DNA of 5,908 nucleotides, from contig CATMOP010000141.1 in the NCBI GenBank assembly GCA_950072225.1, positions 1-5,908 of the forward strand, read 5' to 3'. This document shows, one piece after another, positions 5,854 to 5,908 of the stretch. Origin of the DNA: an uncultured Nitrospina sp. (GTDB lineage: Bacteria > Nitrospinota > Nitrospinia > Nitrospinales > VA-1). Position 1 is the stretch's first letter, and the number at the start of each line of letters is the position of its first letter. Under the pieces are notes generated by a model that made no database searches, was not told the origin of the DNA, and saw only the letters and a program-made list of their open reading frames with translations. The translations under genes and the position numbers were made by a program.

Positions 5854-5908
5854 TTGCCATGCCTTTCTGGTAATTTAATATAAAATACCGACCCCCCCCA
5901 TCAGGCAG
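5850..5908 (-). pseudogene. C-terminal end of a sensor histidine kinase, frameshifted at a G8 run (partial)
   Basis: On the minus strand the frame ending in TGA at 5852-5850 reads GGSVFYIKLPERHGK, the G2-box end of a histidine kinase ATPase domain (GxGSxFxxxLP). The stop overlaps the ATG of the downstream Rcp1-type regulator as ATGA, a usual kinase-regulator arrangement. Going upstream in the same frame, a TGA stop appears (5903-5901) just before a run of eight G (5899-5892). Changing the run by one base restores an open frame to the window edge (LPDGGGSVFY with nine G, or LMGGSVFY with seven). Without correction, another frame is open to a TAG at 5848-5846, giving GGGRYFILNYQKGMAND, which has no kinase-like ending. 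The frameshift may be a real mutation, a phase-variable slip or a sequencing error; only about 19 codons are available. Confidence 0.55.

Overview
The window reads as a piece of a Gram-negative bacterial chromosome, with a foreign or artefactual stretch at its left end. From about position 752 on, it carries the back part of leuS, then lptE and holA on the plus strand, and facing them on the minus strand a two-component signalling cluster and rpsT. LptE implies an outer membrane with lipopolysaccharide. The leuS-lptE-holA order is a common Gram-negative arrangement. The number of small receiver/Hpt proteins and a GC content in the upper 40s in this part would fit a marine group such as Nitrospinota, but that placement is a guess from protein style.

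Layout. Positions 41-2278 form one uninterrupted reading frame that joins the first ~237 residues of a DUF58 protein to the last ~505 residues of leucyl-tRNA synthetase. The join lies at about 749-775. GC drops from about 61% (401 of 660 bases, 61-720, hand count) to about 46% (195 of 420 bases in seven sampled 60-base lines between 841 and 2100). Neither half is complete, so the join is most simply an assembly or amplification chimera. The DUF58 part may come from another organism. lptE (2275-2799) overlaps leuS by ATGA, and holA (2814-3809, GTG start) follows after 14 bases. A 225-base gene-free stretch (3810-4034) separates holA from rpsT.

On the minus strand, read from right to left, there are: the last codons of a histidine kinase (5850-5908, apparently frameshifted at a run of eight G), an Rcp1-type response regulator (5398-5853), a spacer with a near-consensus sigma-70 promoter (5242-5270), a CheY/DivK-type single-domain regulator (4795-5172), an Hpt phosphotransfer protein (4440-4805) with a terminator-like hairpin over its stop codon, and rpsT (4035-4298), which has its own TTGACA-17-TATAAA promoter, an AAAGGAG ribosome binding site and a TTG start.

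How they work together. leuS, lptE and holA are housekeeping genes (tRNA charging, LPS export, clamp-loader delta subunit) that look translationally linked. The kinase, receivers and Hpt protein have the parts of a multistep phosphorelay with no DNA-binding output domain in the window, so any output must be elsewhere. I see no tRNA, rRNA, CRISPR array, insertion sequence or defence/toxin genes. I do not see a convincing new biological system. The most notable points are the DUF58-LeuRS junction and the poly-G frameshift at the right edge.
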